Of a stretch of 7,959 nucleotides of DNA, positions 6,210 to 7,959 are shown in pieces (position 1 is the first letter of the stretch; each line of letters starts with the position of its first letter). The notes below the pieces were generated by a model. The model was not told where the DNA came from. It worked only from the letters and a program-made list of their open reading frames with translations, and did not search any database. This stretch comes from Desulfobacteraceae bacterium UBA5852 (lineage in GTDB: Bacteria; Desulfobacterota; Desulfobacteria; Desulfobacterales; UBA5852): positions 1,005 to 8,963 of the forward strand of contig DJGG01000239.1 of the NCBI GenBank assembly GCA_002432195.1. Reading direction: 5' to 3'. A program made the position numbers and the translations under genes.

Positions 6210-7959
6210 TCAGTTGAGGTTCGGCAGGGCCTGCCCCAGCCGTTCCACCAGTTCGGCGAACGCCTCGATGGCGCGGGCCACCGGGGCCGGCGAGGTCATG
6301 TCCACCCCGGCGGCGGTCAGCTCCTCCAGGGGGTAGCGGCTCCCCCCCATGGCCAGGAAATCGAGGTAGGCCCGGCGCGCGGTCTCGTTGCCCGCCAGCA
6401 CTTCCCGAGCCAGGGCCAGTGCCGCGGAGATGCCCGTGGCGTATTTGTAGACGTAGAAGCCCGAGTAGAAATGCGGGATGCGCAGGCACTCCAGGGGCAG
6501 GGCGGGGTCGATGACCAGGTGGTCGCCGAAGTAGGTCTCCAGCAACTCCCGGTAGACGCCGGTGAGGCTTTCCAGGGTGAGGGGCTGGTGAGCCTCCGCC
6601 AGGGCGTGCACGCGCTGTTCGAAGTCGGCGAACATGGTCTGGCGGAAGAGCGTGGCCCGCACGTCGTCGATCTCGCGGTTCACGATGTAGGCCGTCATGC
6701 GCGGATCGTCGCGGTAGCGGGCGAGCAGGTGCGCGGAGAGCAGGGCCTCGTTGAAGGTGGAGGCCACCTCGGCCACGAAGATCGTGTAGCCGTGGTAGAC
6801 GTAGGGCTGGTGCGTGTCGGCATAGTGGGAGTGCATGGAGTGGCCGGCCTCGTGGATCAGGGTATAGAGGCTGTTGATGCTGTTCGCGTCGTAATTCATC
6901 AGGATATAGGGCGGCGAGTCGTAGCAGCCCGAGGAGTAGGCCCCGCTGCGCTTGCCGCGATTTTCGTAGCGATCCACCCATCCCCCCCGGAGACCCCGCC
7001 CCAAGGTCTCCACGTAGTCCGGCCCCAGGGGGGCCAGGGCGGCCAGGCACGTTTCCACGGCCTCCTCGAAGGGCATATGGAATTCCAGCGAAGGCACCAG
7101 GGGGACATAGGTGTCGTAGAAATGGAGGGTCTCCAGGCCGAGGGTTTCCCGGCGCAGGTCGAGGTAGCGGAAAAGCGGCGCGAGGTTCGCCTTCACGGTG
7201 GTCAGCAGGTTGTCATAGACCGCTGCGGGTACCTTGTCGTCGAACAGGGCAGCTTCCCGGCAGGTGGCATGCCGGCGGCTGCGGGCGTAGAAGAGGTCGG
7301 TTTTCACCGCGCCGGCCAGGGCTGCGGCCAGGGTGTGGCGATGGGCCTCGTAGGCGGCATAGTAGCGCTGGAAGGCTTCCCGGCGGATGTCGCGGGCGGG
7401 GTGCATGAGAAAGCGGATGAAGTTGCCGTGGCTCAACTCCACCTCCTCCCCGTCGGCGGCGGTCAGGGTGCCGAAGCGCAGGTCCACGTTGTCCAGTTGG
7501 CCGAAGACCTGGCGCGGCGTCTGGGCCATCTCCCGGCTGGCCGCCAGCAGAGCTTCCCCGGGACCCTCCAGGGTGTGGGGGCGGTGGCGGAGGATCTTTT
7601 CCAAATAAAAGCGGAAAGGCGCCAGGGCGTCATCCTCCAGCAAGGCCGCCATGCGCGCTTCGGCTACCGCCATGAGCTCCGGGCGCATGAAGCTGGAGAG
7701 TTCCATGGCGCGGGTGTAGAGGTTGGCGGCGCGCTGGAACATGGCGCTGTAGCGCTGGTCCGCCTGGTTTTCGTCGTGGCGCAGGTGGGCGTAGGTGTAA
7801 AGGCGCTCCAGCCGCCGGGAAAGCTCCAGGTCGAATTCCAGGGCGGCGCGCAGAGTGGCGGCCGATTCCCCCATGCGTCCACGGAAGCCCGCGTAACCCG
7901 GCAGGTCCACCTCCAGGGCCTGAAACCAGGTGTCCCAGTCCTCCGGGCGCCCGAAAAGG
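6210..7959 (-). CDS. pepF: Oligoendopeptidase F (M3 family), N-terminus cut by the window edge
   Basis: A cytosolic zinc metallopeptidase that cleaves medium-sized oligopeptides. 582 residues are visible and the frame is open to the right edge, so roughly the first 10-30 residues of the usual ~600 are missing and the true start lies outside. Counting from the first visible full codon, the zinc site is HEAGH at 369-373 (H369, E370, H373), with the third ligand in EVASTFNEALL (E397). The stretch RSGAYSSGCYDSPPYILMNYD (from 337) and the C-terminal HFYSGFYVYKYATG (H496 and the following tyrosines) are the substrate-binding and transition-state regions of M3 enzymes. The N-terminal helical part contains YTYAHLRHDENQADQRY, typical of the PepF subfamily. 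An internal GTG at 7908-7910 could be mistaken for a start, but coding continues upstream of it (...DTWFQALE). The gene converges on the AI-2E gene with a 37-nt gap and is not in its operon. Two runs of seven G occur in the coding strand. Identification is firm. Confidence 0.94.
   Translation of the reverse strand, partial: LFGRPEDWDTWFQALEVDLPGYAGFRGRMGESAATLRAALEFDLELSRRLERLYTYAHLRHDENQADQRYSAMFQRAANLYTRAMELSSFMRPELMAVAEARMAALLEDDALAPFRFYLEKILRHRPHTLEGPGEALLAASREMAQTPRQVFGQLDNVDLRFGTLTAADGEEVELSHGNFIRFLMHPARDIRREAFQRYYAAYEAHRHTLAAALAGAVKTDLFYARSRRHATCREAALFDDKVPAAVYDNLLTTVKANLAPLFRYLDLRRETLGLETLHFYDTYVPLVPSLEFHMPFEEAVETCLAALAPLGPDYVETLGRGLRGGWVDRYENRGKRSGAYSSGCYDSPPYILMNYDANSINSLYTLIHEAGHSMHSHYADTHQPYVYHGYTIFVAEVASTFNEALLSAHLLARYRDDPRMTAYIVNREIDDVRATLFRQTMFADFEQRVHALAEAHQPLTLESLTGVYRELLETYFGDHLVIDPALPLECLRIPHFYSGFYVYKYATGISAALALAREVLAGNETARRAYLDFLAMGGSRYPLEELTAAGVDMTSPAPVARAIEAFAELVERLGQALPNLN

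Noticed and set aside
6100..7050. Minus-strand 316-codon frame inside pepF, and similarly the plus-strand frame at 5167-6105 inside the AI-2E gene
   Set aside because: Both are shadows of real genes with low-complexity translations and no family resemblance.

Overview
The window is GC-rich bacterial chromosome (by eye about two thirds G+C, with strong G/C preference at third codon positions). It is densely packed with six protein-coding genes, five complete and one cut by the right edge. The closest relatives I can recall are Escherichia coli PepD, YihG and LhgO, alongside a YitT protein, an AI-2E family protein and an oligoendopeptidase F. This mix suggests a high-GC Gram-negative of the Proteobacteria in the broad sense (gammaproteobacterial or Desulfuromonas/Geobacter-like). 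The sequence alone does not settle the taxon. I see no rRNA, tRNA, CRISPR, insertion sequence, phage gene or att site.

Layout: 1-225 is non-coding with several short GC palindromes. On the minus strand, a YihG-like lysophospholipid-type acyltransferase (2130 to 1225) is followed after about 135 nt by a YitT-family membrane protein (1089 to 226). A 149-nt divergent intergenic region (2131-2279) separates them from a plus-strand run: aminoacyl-histidine dipeptidase pepD (2280-3725), L-2-hydroxyglutarate dehydrogenase lhgO (3775-4983) and an AI-2E family transporter (5069-6172). No convincing terminator lies between these three, so they probably form one operon. A minus-strand oligoendopeptidase F gene (pepF, stop at 6210) converges on this run with a 37-nt gap and leaves the window at the right edge.

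Regulation: the divergent region holds the best promoter signals in the window. TTGACT-N17-TATGAT points towards pepD, and TTGACC-N16-TAAAGT with an extended -10 TG points towards the acyltransferase. The two core promoters interlock, so RNA polymerase should be able to use only one at a time.

Functionally, PepF and PepD could act in series (oligopeptides to smaller peptides to amino acids), while LhgO returns L-2-hydroxyglutarate to 2-oxoglutarate and passes electrons to the respiratory chain. The acyltransferase, YitT and AI-2E proteins are envelope proteins of uncertain substrate. I regard this as an ordinary housekeeping region. I did not find a previously undescribed system; the most interesting element is the interlocked divergent promoter pair.
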